Origin: Klebsiella sp. RIT-PI-d
Lineage (GTDB): Bacteria; Pseudomonadota; Gammaproteobacteria; Enterobacterales; Enterobacteriaceae
Assembly: GCF_001187865.1 (NCBI RefSeq)
Contig: NZ_LGIT01000009.1
Coordinates: forward strand, 248,001 to 312,000
DNA length: 64,000 nucleotides
Direction of reading: 5' to 3'
Numbering within the stretch: position 1 is the first letter of the stretch; the number at the start of each line of letters is the position of its first letter. The notes below the pieces were generated by a model, which made no database searches, had not been told where the DNA came from, and saw only the letters and a list, made by a program, of their open reading frames with translations. This document shows, one piece after another, positions 33,969-42,866 of this stretch. The translations under genes were made by a program, and so were the position numbers.

Positions 33969-34997
33969 ATGAGAACCATTAAGGGACCGGGTATTTTTTT
34001 AACGCAGTTTCTCGGTGCACAGCCGCCGTTTAACACCCTTGACGCGCTGGCAGGCTGGGCGGCAGGGTTAGGCTATAAAGCCCTGCAAATTCCCTGTCAT
34101 AATAAAGCGATTTTCGATGTTCAGCAGGCGGCAGAAAGCCAGATCTACTGTGATGAGATAAGCGGCACCCTGGCAGAACACGGGCTGGTTATCAGCGAGC
34201 TTTCAACCCATCTTGAGGGGCAGCTGGTGGCGGTTCATCCGGCCTACGATGCGGCCTTTGACGGTTTCGCCCCGCCGCAGCTGCGCGGTGATCCCTCAGC
34301 CCGTCAGGCATGGGCGACAGAAACCCTGAAGCAGGCCGCCGCCGCCTCAGCACGTCTTGGACTGACGGCCCATGCGACCTTCTCCGGCGCGCTGGCCTGG
34401 CCGTACTTCTACCCGTGGCCGCCGCACAATGCGCAACTGCTGGATGAGGCGTTTGACGAGCTGGCAACACGCTGGCGGCCAATCCTTGACTGTTTTGACC
34501 AACATGGTGTGGACGTGTGTTACGAGATCCATCCCGGCGAAGACCTGCACGATGGCGTGACCTTCGAGCGTTTCCTGCACAAGGTCGATAACCATCCGCG
34601 CTGTAATATGCTCTACGATCCGAGTCACCTGCTGCTGCAACATATCGATTATCTGACATGGATCGATATTTACCACTCGCGCATCAAAGCCTTTCACGTC
34701 AAAGATGCAGAGTATCGGGCCAACGGGCGCAGCGGCACCTATGGCGGTTATCAGCCGTGGATCGACAGGGCCGGGCGCTTTCGCTCGCTGGGCGACGGCC
34801 AGGTCGATTTCAAAACCGTGTTTAGCAAGTTAACGCAGTATGACTACCCTGGCTGGGCGGTACTGGAATGGGAGTGCTGTCTGAAAGACGGCGAAACCGG
34901 CGCGCGCGAGGGCAGCCACTTTATCCGTCGCCATATCATCCCGGTTGCCAGCCATGCTTTTGACGATTTCGCGGCGGGTAATGAGGTACGTAAATGA
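33969..34997 (+). CDS. Cytosolic sugar isomerase/epimerase-like TIM-barrel protein
   Basis: The 342-residue protein is an AP_endonuc_2-type TIM barrel without signal peptide. Likely metal ligands lie in CYEIHPGEDLHDG, NMLYDPSHLL, KAFHVKDAEY and AVLEWECC. It resembles enzymes such as YcjR that epimerise 3-keto-glucosides. TCTGGAGGATTTT gives a strong ribosome-binding site. Its last four bases overlap the start of the next gene (ATGA), showing translational coupling. Confidence 0.85.
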   Translation: MRTIKGPGIFLTQFLGAQPPFNTLDALAGWAAGLGYKALQIPCHNKAIFDVQQAAESQIYCDEISGTLAEHGLVISELSTHLEGQLVAVHPAYDAAFDGFAPPQLRGDPSARQAWATETLKQAAAASARLGLTAHATFSGALAWPYFYPWPPHNAQLLDEAFDELATRWRPILDCFDQHGVDVCYEIHPGEDLHDGVTFERFLHKVDNHPRCNMLYDPSHLLLQHIDYLTWIDIYHSRIKAFHVKDAEYRANGRSGTYGGYQPWIDRAGRFRSLGDGQVDFKTVFSKLTQYDYPGWAVLEWECCLKDGETGAREGSHFIRRHIIPVASHAFDDFAAGNEVRK

Positions 34998-36142
34998 TCC
35001 AGGTCGGTATTATTGGCAGCGGCTTTATTGGCCCTGCTCATCTTGAAGCCCTGCGTCGGCTGGGCGATGTGGAGGTGGTGGCGCTGTGCGACCATTCCCT
35101 CGATATGGCGCAACGTAAGGCCCGGGAACTTCACGTGCCGCACGCATTTGGCAGCGTCGATGCACTGCTGGCGCATCCAGGCCTTGAGGTGGTGCATAAC
35201 TGCACGCCGAATCATCTTCACGCCGCGATTAACCGGCAGATCCTGCGGGCAGGGAAACATGTGTTCTCTGAAAAGCCGCTGTGCATGACCGGTGAAGAAG
35301 CGCGTGAACTGGTGCAGCTGGCGGAACAGGCCGGCGTCGTTCACGGCGTCAGTTTTGTTTATCGTCAATTTGCGATGGTTCAGCAGGCCGCCAGTATGCG
35401 CCGGGCGGGAAGCCTTGGACGGCTTTTCTCCGCCCACGGCACCTATTTACAAGACTGGATGCTGCTGGAAACGGACTATAACTGGCGGGTTGATTCCGCG
35501 CAGGGCGGCGTATCCCGGGCCGTCGCGGATATTGGCTCCCACTGGTGCGATACTATCCAGTTTGTTACCGGCAGGCGGATCGTTGAGGTGATGGCCGATT
35601 TGTCTATTGTCTGGCCAACGCGCAAAGCGAACCAGGCCGGGGCAACCACCTTTGGTCACGGCGGGGACGAGGCGCATTATGAGGATCGCGCGGTTTCCAC
35701 CGAGGATAGCGGTTCAGTACTGTTGCGCTTTGATGACGGGAGCAAAGGTTGTTTTCACGTGTCGCAGGTCAGCGCAGGACGCAAAAACCGGCTAAGCTTT
35801 GAGATTGACGGCAGCGAGCGTGCGCTGGCCTGGGATCAGGAAACGCCGCAGCGCCTGTGGATTGGCCATCGTGCACAGCCCAATCAGCTATTGAGTGACG
35901 ATCCGGGTTTAATGAACCCGGATGTGGCGGGCAGCGCGCATTTCCCCGGCGGTCATATTGAAGGCTGGCCGGACGCCTTTAAAAACATGCTCCGGCAGTT
36001 TTATCAGGCGGTGCGCGACGGCAAAATGCCCGTCCACTCTGATGCATTCGCGTCCTTTTATGACGGTGCAAATGTGATGTACCTCATTGAGGCGATTGTG
36101 AAAAGCCACACAGAGCAACGCTGGGTCCGCGTCGGGCAGTAA
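34994..36142 (+). CDS. Gfo/Idh/MocA family dehydrogenase
   Basis: The 382-residue oxidoreductase has an N-terminal Rossmann motif GIIGSGFIGPAHLEAL (residues 5-20), NCTPNHLHAA, the catalytic lysine in GKHVFSEKPLCMT (EKP), and a C-terminal domain with DIGSHWCDTIQFVTG, where the histidine is a usual catalytic residue. Family members oxidise sugars or inositols at C2/C3 with NAD(P). With the coupled TIM-barrel enzyme it could form a glycoside 3-oxidation and epimerisation step comparable to E. coli YcjS/YcjR. Confidence 0.88.
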   Translation: MIQVGIIGSGFIGPAHLEALRRLGDVEVVALCDHSLDMAQRKARELHVPHAFGSVDALLAHPGLEVVHNCTPNHLHAAINRQILRAGKHVFSEKPLCMTGEEARELVQLAEQAGVVHGVSFVYRQFAMVQQAASMRRAGSLGRLFSAHGTYLQDWMLLETDYNWRVDSAQGGVSRAVADIGSHWCDTIQFVTGRRIVEVMADLSIVWPTRKANQAGATTFGHGGDEAHYEDRAVSTEDSGSVLLRFDDGSKGCFHVSQVSAGRKNRLSFEIDGSERALAWDQETPQRLWIGHRAQPNQLLSDDPGLMNPDVAGSAHFPGGHIEGWPDAFKNMLRQFYQAVRDGKMPVHSDAFASFYDGANVMYLIEAIVKSHTEQRWVRVGQ

Positions 36143-36146
36143 CACA

Positions 36147-36173
36147 TTGCCCGGTTCGCCGGGCAACCATTTT
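36147..36173 (+). terminator. Terminator after the Gfo/Idh gene
   Basis: TTGCCCGG and CCGGGCAA (36147-36166) form an 8-base stem closed by the stable TTCG loop and followed by CCATTTTG. It separates the catabolic genes from the regulator gene. Confidence 0.7.
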
Positions 36174-36220
36174 GTGATAGCCTGCCACTCTTAACGCTAA
36201 CCGCAGGATCTGCCGTCACT

Positions 36221-37201
36221 ATGTCCATTCAAAAAATTGCCCGTCTCGCTGGCGTCTCGGTGGCGACGGTCTCACGCGTGCTGAATAACAGTGATACCGT
36301 TAAAGCCAAAAACCGTGAGCGCGTGCTGGCGGCCATTGCGGAAAGTAACTATCAGCCTAATTTGCTGGCACGGCAGTTACGCACCTCGCGCAGTTATATG
36401 ATCCTGGTGATGGTTTCTAATATTGCTAACCCTTTTTGCGCCGCGGTGGTGAAAGGCATTGAAGAAGAGGCAGAGAAAAACGGCTATCGCATCCTGCTGT
36501 GTAACTCCGGCTCCGATCTTGAGCGTTCGCGCTCCGGGCTGAAGCTGCTCTCCGGTAAAATCGTTGACGGCATTATTACTATGGATGCCTTCTCGAAACT
36601 GCCCGAGCTGGCGGCGCTGATTGGCGAGGCACCCTGGGTGCAGTGCGCGGAGTATGCCGATAGCGGAGCGGTCTCCTGCGTGGGCATTAATGATGTAGAT
36701 GCGGCCCAGCACGTGGTGTCGTGGCTGGCGGATAAAGGCCGACAGCGCATCGCACTGATCAACCACGATCTCAGCTATAAATACGCCCGCCTGCGTGAAC
36801 GGGGTTATAAAAGTGTGGTACACACCCGTAATCTGCCTTTTCAGTCCATCGAATACGCCAGCGAGCTGAGTGCCGCTGCGGGTAAAGCGGCTGCCGAGAG
36901 ATTACTGGCGGCAAACGAGCGTCCGGACGCTATTTTTGCGGTTTCCGATACTCTCGCTGCCGGTGCGATCCGGGCGATTGAGCAGGCCGGGCTTCGGGTG
37001 CCGGATGATATTTCAGTGGTCGGCTTCGATGGGACCGATCTGGCAGAGATGATCTCCCCGCAGCTCACCACCATTGAGCAACCTTCACATGACATCGGCC
37101 GCAAAGCCGTCGGGCTATTGCTGACCAAAATCGATAATCCTGACTCCCGCACCGAGCGGGTAATGATGGCGTGGCGTTTAACGCCGCGTGCCAGCGCCTA
37201 G
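36221..37201 (+). CDS. LacI-family transcriptional regulator
   Basis: The 326-residue regulator has the LacI helix-turn-helix (IQKIARLAGVSVATVSRVLNNSDTVKAKNRERV, residues 3-35), the hinge region (YQPNLLARQLRTSRS) and a periplasmic-binding-protein-like effector domain (IFAVSDTLAAGAIRAIEQAGLRVPDDISVVGFDGTDLAEMISPQLTTIEQP). It very likely binds the GTAATCGATTAC palindromes at 32451-32697, whose centre is CG as is usual for LacI-type operators. Its stop codon overlaps that of the convergent Slam gene. Confidence 0.92.
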   Translation: MSIQKIARLAGVSVATVSRVLNNSDTVKAKNRERVLAAIAESNYQPNLLARQLRTSRSYMILVMVSNIANPFCAAVVKGIEEEAEKNGYRILLCNSGSDLERSRSGLKLLSGKIVDGIITMDAFSKLPELAALIGEAPWVQCAEYADSGAVSCVGINDVDAAQHVVSWLADKGRQRIALINHDLSYKYARLRERGYKSVVHTRNLPFQSIEYASELSAAAGKAAAERLLAANERPDAIFAVSDTLAAGAIRAIEQAGLRVPDDISVVGFDGTDLAEMISPQLTTIEQPSHDIGRKAVGLLLTKIDNPDSRTERVMMAWRLTPRASA

Positions 37202-38616
37202 AAGCGTTTATCCAGCGTTAAATAAATATTGCGCTGGGTATAGTCGTAGAAGTCGATATTGCTGTTCACTTTCTTATAAACGAAATTCAGTTTTGGCATT
37301 ACCGACATAAAATGCAGATCGCGATGCCACAGTGACAGCATGCCGATCTGCTCATTATCCTGGCGGCGGACGCCAAAAATATCGTTGTCATCGTCGTAGT
37401 GACGTTTAGCGAGCGCGCCCATCAGCCCGGCGGAAATCCCCCACGGCAAATCGGCTTCCACTCCGCTGCGCAGGCTGTAACGCTGGTTAGTTTCACTGGC
37501 CGTTGAGGTATTTTGCCAGGCAATGTCACCGCCGAAAAACACCGACAGCCGCGCATTCACTACGTGTGACAGGGTAGTGGAGATATAACGATTATCGCCG
37601 GCTAAAAAATCATACTGCGCATTGTCGTAATGCAGTTTCTGATATTCCAGCGCCTGACTAATTTGCCATGAGGGCGAAAGTAAATAGCTGTACTCGGCGC
37701 GCATTCCCGGTCCGGAGGAATAGGCTTCGGTTCCGTACCAGCGTTTCTCATAAAACGGCAGCAGGGCGATCTGCTGACGAAAATCCTGCCAGCGATAACC
37801 GACATACAGGCGGCTGGTAATATCGTCGAAGCGATGATTATTCCAGTAGCTTTTACCGGTGATCGTGCCGAGAAAACGCAGAGAATGGCGGTCGTAGAGC
37901 GACACATCTTTTTGCAGCGCGCCGTTGAACCAGAAGCCTTCTCCGCGCTGCGGATACGCCTCTTTATTGCGAATAAACAGCTTATCGCCGATACGAATAT
38001 ATTTACCGGTCGAGGCATTATTGACGTTACTGTCATTGAGGTAGCTGACGCTAAGATTACCCGTCACGCGATCCTGGGATCGGACCTGCTTAAGATAGGT
38101 GTTAATCCGCTGCGCGACCTCCGGAGGCGGGTTAGTGGTATTCACCCGTTCGAAATTGTATTCCGCCGCATCAAATTGTCGGTCTTCATACAGCGCGCGT
38201 GCCAGGTCAAGACGCACGGCGGCAAAATCAGGATGGGTACTCAGGATCGCCCGATAGTGTTCAATCGCTTCGCCATAATGCCCTTCACTGCGTGCCAGTC
38301 CGGCTTTGGCATAGTGAATAAGAACCTCATCCGGTGCGGAGAGTCGCTCATACACCGGCAGCAGGCTTTTCACGACCGGCCAGGCTTCATCGCGTACCGC
38401 CTGATTAAGCAGAGCTGTTGTCAGTTCAGGCTGTGTTTCAAGCTGCTGATTTGATACCCGCAGCGTCTTTGCGGACACCTGCTCATCAGACGTCCTGGGG
38501 GTTAGCCTCTCGAAATGCGGCGCCGCCGGGATCAACATATTATCGGTGGGGGCCGCAAGGGCAAGCGCGGGCAGAAAAAGCGTGACAAACAGGGAACGCA
38601 GGCGCAGGGAAGACAT
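37198..38616 (-). CDS. Surface lipoprotein assembly modifier (Slam, DUF560)
   Basis: The 472-residue protein has a signal peptide (MSSLRLRSLFVTLFLPALALAA), an N-terminal TPR-type helical domain (about residues 75-185, including HYAKAGLARSEGHYGEAIEHYRAIL and AAVRLDLARALYEDRQFDAAEYNFERV) and a C-terminal outer-membrane barrel ending in LTLDKRF. This is the Slam architecture, which moves lipoproteins across the outer membrane to the cell surface. Two further in-frame ATGs (38634, 38631) lie just upstream; 38616 gives the neatest signal peptide. The gene upstream encodes its probable client, separated by a terminator-like hairpin. Confidence 0.85.
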   Translation of the reverse strand: MSSLRLRSLFVTLFLPALALAAPTDNMLIPAAPHFERLTPRTSDEQVSAKTLRVSNQQLETQPELTTALLNQAVRDEAWPVVKSLLPVYERLSAPDEVLIHYAKAGLARSEGHYGEAIEHYRAILSTHPDFAAVRLDLARALYEDRQFDAAEYNFERVNTTNPPPEVAQRINTYLKQVRSQDRVTGNLSVSYLNDSNVNNASTGKYIRIGDKLFIRNKEAYPQRGEGFWFNGALQKDVSLYDRHSLRFLGTITGKSYWNNHRFDDITSRLYVGYRWQDFRQQIALLPFYEKRWYGTEAYSSGPGMRAEYSYLLSPSWQISQALEYQKLHYDNAQYDFLAGDNRYISTTLSHVVNARLSVFFGGDIAWQNTSTASETNQRYSLRSGVEADLPWGISAGLMGALAKRHYDDDNDIFGVRRQDNEQIGMLSLWHRDLHFMSVMPKLNFVYKKVNSNIDFYDYTQRNIYLTLDKRF

Positions 38617-38641
38617 ACCGCAAATTACCATCATCAGGAAA

Positions 38642-38664
38642 ACCGGCCAGGTCGCCTGGCCGGT
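38642..38664 (-). terminator. Hairpin between the lipoprotein and Slam genes
   Basis: ACCGGCCAGG (38642-38651) and CCTGGCCGGT (38655-38664) form a perfect 10-base stem with a TCG loop. Read on the minus strand it is followed by TTTTCC, so it should terminate most transcripts after the lipoprotein gene and leave Slam at lower level. Confidence 0.7.
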
Positions 38665-38670
38665 AAAATA

Positions 38671-39414
38671 TTATTGTTTTGTCGCGCCAAACGATGCGCT
38701 TTTGTGGGTATCAGCGAATTCTGCGATCCCGCCCAGCTCTTCAGCCGCCGGACCGTTAAAGTGACCGACGAAGGTACCGTTGTCGCCACCGGACTGCGCG
38801 TTACCGTTAAAGCCGCCGTCAACAATTTTACCCTGCATGGCAACCGCCGAACCAAACTCGTTATTGCCGGTAATATTGCCGTCAATCGTTTTGGCCGCAA
38901 AATCAACGTTGAAGCTGGCATCCGTGCGGACGCCGTCACGCATCCCGGAACCGACGTAAGTTGCGCTTCCCTGCGTCGGCACATTGGCCGCCGCCGTAGC
39001 TTCACCGCTATAGAACACGCCATGCTCGCCTTTTTCCTGCGAGGTCCAGCTACCAAACTGGGTGTAGCTCATCGGGCCGCAGCACCAGCTGGTGCTGGAA
39101 ACCGGCGTGCCGTCAGTTTTGACTAAGCGCTCAGTCCAGGTGCCACCAAAGGTAATTCCGCTTCGGCGCATTTGATATTCAATACCATTCGGCGTGGTAT
39201 AGGTCACGCCCGAGACGCTGCCCAGCGTGGCTTTACTTTCCGGCGGGGAAACCGGCTGCGCTGGTGCCGGCGTGTTGTCGGTCTCCGGCTGTGTCGGGGC
39301 CGTGGTTTCCGGCGCCGGGGCATTATTGTCATCATGATGACCGCCACCACCACCGCCACCGCAGGCAGCAAGGAATAACGCGGAGAGTAAAAGTGCAGGT
39401 TTAAGATGTGCCAT
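38671..39414 (-). CDS. Slam-dependent surface lipoprotein, TbpB-like barrel
   Basis: The 247-residue lipoprotein has a signal peptide ending LAA-C18 followed directly by a run of glycines and histidines, the hallmark of Slam clients and neisserial surface lipoproteins. A Pro/Thr-rich linker (about residues 25-60) leads to an 8-strand barrel domain with the TbpB-type C-terminal pattern (AAKTIDGNITG, GNAQSGGDNGTFVGHFNGPAAEELGGIAEF). The ligand is unknown. ATG 39414 was chosen because AGGA lies 8 bases before it; the in-frame ATG at 39423 is too close. No TonB receptor is adjacent. Confidence 0.85.
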   Translation of the reverse strand: MAHLKPALLLSALFLAACGGGGGGGHHDDNNAPAPETTAPTQPETDNTPAPAQPVSPPESKATLGSVSGVTYTTPNGIEYQMRRSGITFGGTWTERLVKTDGTPVSSTSWCCGPMSYTQFGSWTSQEKGEHGVFYSGEATAAANVPTQGSATYVGSGMRDGVRTDASFNVDFAAKTIDGNITGNNEFGSAVAMQGKIVDGGFNGNAQSGGDNGTFVGHFNGPAAEELGGIAEFADTHKSASFGATKQ

Positions 39415-39727
39415 AGTAAACATCCTGTTTCAGAGGTAATAGGCTAGTGAGGAATATATTTGCCGACATATTAAGACATATTTTTTTACACGTATTGTAG
39501 GAATAGTCCTGGATGGGCAGGGAGAGAAATTACGACTTAAAGTAAATCATGCCTTGTATTTATTTTAAAATATTGAATTTATTGCTTTTTTATTGGGAGG
39601 GTAAATATGGCGCGACGCTTTAGCCCTAATATTTGGTAGGGGGTGAAATATATTTCGCAGGACGTTGGGAAATGAATAAAGTGGGAGAGGGTCGTATGCC
39701 GGTAATATTGGCTACCGATAGCGTGAA
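39415..39727. other. AT-rich region upstream of the surface lipoprotein gene
   Basis: About 310 bases with no gene. The stretch 39470-39620 is notably AT-rich and must contain the lipoprotein promoter. It includes TTGTAGGAATAG, resembling one half of an EvgA-type box, but the other half is not convincing. Confidence 0.35.
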
Positions 39728-39805
39728 GGCCTGATGGCGCTTCGCTTATCAGGCCTACAAAGAATACAAATTGCAGGCCTGATTAGGCGCAGCCGCCATC
39801 AGGCA
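39728..39805. repeat. BIME: pair of REP elements
   Basis: GGCCTGATGGCGCTTCGCTT...ATCAGGCC (39728-39756) is a typical REP unit, and a second unit in the opposite orientation (GCCTGATTAGGCGCAGCCGCCATCAGGC, 39777-39804, shown here in two parts: GCCTGATTAGGC and GCCGCCATCAGGC) follows 20 bases later. Such pairs bind gyrase/IHF and stabilise mRNA 3' ends; this one lies at the nfsB 3' end. Confidence 0.85.
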
Positions 39806-39824
39806 GCCTCGCTGAGCGGCCGGA

Positions 39825-40478
39825 TTAACACTCCGTCAGGGTAGTGCTTGCTGGCAGACGAGATTTTGGCAGTGCGGCGTTAAAATCGTCTGCGCTGTGC
39901 TGACCCACCGGCACAATCACCAGGCTGGTATAGCCCTGCTCGCTCAGACCAAATTCTTTATCAAGGACCGCCGCGTCAAAGCCTTCAATAGGCACCGCGT
40001 CCAGACCCATTGCCGCAACGCCCAGCAGGAAATTACCGACATTCAGATAGACCTGTTTAGCCATCCACTGATCGTCATCATTCAAATCCTTACGGTGCAT
40101 ATCGGCAAAGAATGTGCGGCCTTTATGATTAGCCGCTTTAGCGTCTGGCGTGGCAAAACGACCATCGGCATCTTCCTGATCGACAACGCGCTCCAGCCAT
40201 GCGTCATCCATCGCCGTTTTGGCGCAGAAAACTACCACATGCGAGGCATCAAGGATCTTCCGCTCATTAAAGACATAACCCCCGGCGGCGGATTTAGCGA
40301 CCCGCGCTTTACCTTCATCGGTGCTGGCAACAATAAAATGCCACGGCTGAGAGTTCGTGCTGGACGGGCTAAAACGCAGTAGCGTTTTCAGATTTTCAGC
40401 CTGTTCTGCGGTCAATTTTTTACTCGCATCGAATGCCTTAGTGGAATAACGTTTTAAGGCAACGGAAATAATATCCAT
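39825..40478 (-). CDS. nfsB: Oxygen-insensitive NAD(P)H nitroreductase NfsB
   Basis: The 217-residue FMN enzyme has the length of E. coli NfsB and its motifs: [34 protein letters not shown] (FMN-binding S-S-T-N-S-Q-P-W) and [14 protein letters not shown]. It reduces nitroaromatics, quinones and dihydropteridine. It is oriented like ramR-ybdF but separated from ybdF by about 100 bases, so it probably has its own promoter. Confidence 0.95.
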   Translation of the reverse strand: MDIISVALKRYSTKAFDASKKLTAEQAENLKTLLRFSPSSTNSQPWHFIVASTDEGKARVAKSAAGGYVFNERKILDASHVVVFCAKTAMDDAWLERVVDQEDADGRFATPDAKAANHKGRTFFADMHRKDLNDDDQWMAKQVYLNVGNFLLGVAAMGLDAVPIEGFDAAVLDKEFGLSEQGYTSLVIVPVGQHSADDFNAALPKSRLPASTTLTEC

Positions 40479-40581
40479 AACAACTCCTGATGTATTAAAT
40501 GCGTACCGTACAGGTACGTCCGATGGGCAGCAGAGTAGCGCCTCCCACAGGGGAAAATAAAGTGATGAAAATCGATAAGTG

Positions 40582-40968
40582 TTATCGTTTTGTGCGACAG
40601 CCCGTCGGGCGCAGGCGCTGCCGGTCTTTTTTCGCCAGCTTATCCACCACCAGATCCCAGGAATCCATCACCAGGTCGGTGACCAGCGCCGGGGTAATAT
40701 CGTCACCCGCGTAAACCGAAATCCAGTGCTTCTTGTTCAGATGATAACCCGGCTCGATACTGCGATAAATTTGCTGATTAATCAGTGATTTTTGCGGATC
40801 GGATTTGACGCTGACCAGCGGTCTGCCGTGGGCGACGGCGGTCATCATAAAGATCCTACCGTTGACCTTGAACACGTCGTATTCCGGGCCAAACGGCCAG
40901 CAGTGTTCGGTAAAAGGCAATTCCAGAGCAATGCGATGGGCGCACTGTTTAATCGCCTCGCTGTCCAT
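40582..40968 (-). CDS. ybdF: MmcQ/YjbR-type protein YbdF
   Basis: The 128-residue protein matches E. coli YbdF ([63 protein letters not shown]). It belongs to the YjbR/MmcQ DNA-binding-like fold group, with no known function. The start at 40968 overlaps the ramR stop by one base (TGATG), so YbdF is translationally coupled to RamR. Confidence 0.9.
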   Translation of the reverse strand: MDSEAIKQCAHRIALELPFTEHCWPFGPEYDVFKVNGRIFMMTAVAHGRPLVSVKSDPQKSLINQQIYRSIEPGYHLNKKHWISVYAGDDITPALVTDLVMDSWDLVVDKLAKKDRQRLRPTGCRTKR

Positions 40969-41549
40969 CAGCCATTCTCGCTGGACAGGGCGCGCCACAT
41001 CGTTTCAAAGCCGATAGCTTTAAACTCGCTGGCGCGGGCGGGTTCGCGCATCGCAAACTCCATCGTGGTTTCGGCCAGCGCAAGAAAACAGGCATCGCCG
41101 AACGCATTAAACTCTTCTGATTTAAACACCGGCAGAATTGAGCTGCGACATAGCGTTTTCATCTCCGGGAACATCTCTTCAACCTGAAGTTTGGTCTCTT
41201 TAGTGATTTTCTCACTCACCGCCAGCTGGCGGACGGTACGGTTACCGAGCGGGTTTTGCACGCCCCAGTCGATATAATTATTCCAGATATAGTGGGTATT
41301 TTGCTTAGGATCGACCATCGCCGGATCGCGATTGGCCAGCATGGCCCGGCAGAGCTGCTGTTTGAGATGCAGATAAAGCGCATTAAGGAGATCGTCTTTA
41401 GTCGCGAAATAGCGGAACAGCGTGCCTTCTGCGACGCCTGCGCTCCGGGCAATCGTGGCGGTGGATGCGGTAATCCCCGACTGGGCAAATGCAATGGTCG
41501 CCGCCTCCAGTAATGCCTGTCTTTTATCTTCACTCTTCGGTCGAGCCAC
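40968..41549 (-). CDS. ramR: TetR-family repressor RamR
   Basis: The 193-residue repressor has a TetR helix-turn-helix ([31 protein letters not shown], residues 28-60) and matches RamR of Salmonella/Klebsiella. It represses romA-ramA by binding the palindrome at 41663-41682 and releases on binding bile acids, dyes and similar compounds. It is divergent from romA. Loss-of-function mutations would raise efflux; this copy appears intact. Confidence 0.93.
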   Translation of the reverse strand: MARPKSEDKRQALLEAATIAFAQSGITASTATIARSAGVAEGTLFRYFATKDDLLNALYLHLKQQLCRAMLANRDPAMVDPKQNTHYIWNNYIDWGVQNPLGNRTVRQLAVSEKITKETKLQVEEMFPEMKTLCRSSILPVFKSEEFNAFGDACFLALAETTMEFAMREPARASEFKAIGFETMWRALSSENG

Positions 41550-41662
41550 TGCACGTTACCTTTTGTCTGTAAAACCCTGATTGAAACATGCCCTTAGCGG
41601 CACTTCAACGGCGAATGTCAAAAAACGAAAAACGCCTTGACGATAGTCAGCCTCTTTCTATA

Positions 41663-41682
41663 ATGAGTGCTTACTCACTCAT
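41663..41682. promoter_or_regulatory. RamR operator
   Basis: ATGAGTG (41663-41669), six bases CTTACT, CACTCAT (41676-41682): exactly the ATGAGTGN6CACTCAT site described for RamR, located in the ramR-romA intergenic region 53 bases before the romA start. Confidence 0.92.
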
Positions 41683-41734
41683 AATCAAGTCTCCTATAGC
41701 GCTTCTACGGACAGAGTCTGCTTCAGGTCAGGAT

Positions 41735-42835
41735 ATGAAACGTCTAACAATAAGTGTGGTTGCCGTTATGTTGATTGCCTGCGCTGCAAGCGTACCGTTT
41801 ATTTTTAATGCCGGATTTGGCCAGGCTCCCCAGGGCAAGGCGCTGACCGACGTCGAAAAATCGCCGCATTATCGTGATGGGGTTTTTCATAATCAGCTGC
41901 CGACCCCGGGATTTACCGGCGACAAAAATATGCTGGCCGCATGGTGGGAATTCCTGACCGCCCGGCGGGAAAATGCCCGACCGTCTCAGTCGCTGCCAAA
42001 GGTGAAAACCGATCTGGCGAGCATGCCGCGCGATCGGGAGGTTGCTGTCTGGCTGGGCCACTCCTCTTGGTATCTGCAACTCGGCGGTAAACGGATCCTG
42101 ATTGATCCGGTCCTTGGCAACTACGCCGCGCCATTCTCGTTTTTAAATAAAGCCTTTGATGGGGATTTTCCGTGGACTGCGCAGAGTATGCCGGAGATTG
42201 ACCTGCTGATCATTTCGCACGACCACTATGACCATCTTGACTACGCCACTATCAAGGCGCTGATGCCCAAAATTAAGCGGACCATTACGCCGCTGGGCGT
42301 CGGCTCGCACCTGCGCTACTGGGGGATGAACCCTGACATCATTACCGAAGCCGACTGGGATCGGGCAATTACTCTTGATGAACAGTTAACGATTCATGTT
42401 CTGCCCGCCCGCCACTTTTCCGGGCGCGGCCTGAAGCGTAATCAGACGTTGTGGGCGAGCTTTATGTTCGTCACTCCGGATCAAAAACTGTATTACAGCG
42501 GCGACAGCGGTTACGGTCCGCATTTTAAGGCCATCGGCGAGCAGTTTGGCGCGGTGGATCTGGCCATTATGGAAAACGGTCAGTACGACAACGACTGGAA
42601 ATACATTCACATGATGCCAGAACAAACGGCGCAGGCGGCCGTTGACCTTAATGCCAGGGCCATTTTACCCAGCCATTCCGGGCGCTTTGTGCTGGCAAAA
42701 CATACCTGGGATGACCCGTATAAGCGGCTGGCCCAGGCCAGTCAGCATAAACCCTACCGGTTATTAACGCCGCAGGCTGGCGAGCCGGTCAATATTCACG
42801 ATCGTTTGCATCAGTTTAGTGCCTGGTGGGAATAA
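41735..42835 (+). CDS. romA: Metallo-beta-lactamase fold protein RomA
   Basis: The 366-residue protein has an N-terminal hydrophobic anchor or signal (residues 3-25) and an UlaG/RomA-type metallo-hydrolase domain with the metal motif HDHYDH (H162, H164, D166, H167), then ARHFSGRG, YYSGDSGYG and PSHSGRFVL. RomA is encoded with RamA and its overexpression has been linked to reduced porin. Similarity also extends to NAPE-PLD-like hydrolases. ATG 41735 was chosen over the start at 41588, which would cross the RamR operator. ramA follows 31 bases later. Confidence 0.9.
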   Translation: MKRLTISVVAVMLIACAASVPFIFNAGFGQAPQGKALTDVEKSPHYRDGVFHNQLPTPGFTGDKNMLAAWWEFLTARRENARPSQSLPKVKTDLASMPRDREVAVWLGHSSWYLQLGGKRILIDPVLGNYAAPFSFLNKAFDGDFPWTAQSMPEIDLLIISHDHYDHLDYATIKALMPKIKRTITPLGVGSHLRYWGMNPDIITEADWDRAITLDEQLTIHVLPARHFSGRGLKRNQTLWASFMFVTPDQKLYYSGDSGYGPHFKAIGEQFGAVDLAIMENGQYDNDWKYIHMMPEQTAQAAVDLNARAILPSHSGRFVLAKHTWDDPYKRLAQASQHKPYRLLTPQAGEPVNIHDRLHQFSAWWE

Positions 42836-42866
42836 CCCATCGTTACACTGGAGAGAGGGGAGCTAT

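Noticed and set aside
38515..39126. 203-codon plus-strand frame across the Slam/lipoprotein junction
   Set aside because: Antisense to two supported genes and their hairpin; Arg-rich translation without domains.
39470..39510. EvgA box upstream of the surface lipoprotein
   Set aside because: Only the TGTAGGAA half is present; the facing half does not match, so it was not listed as a site.
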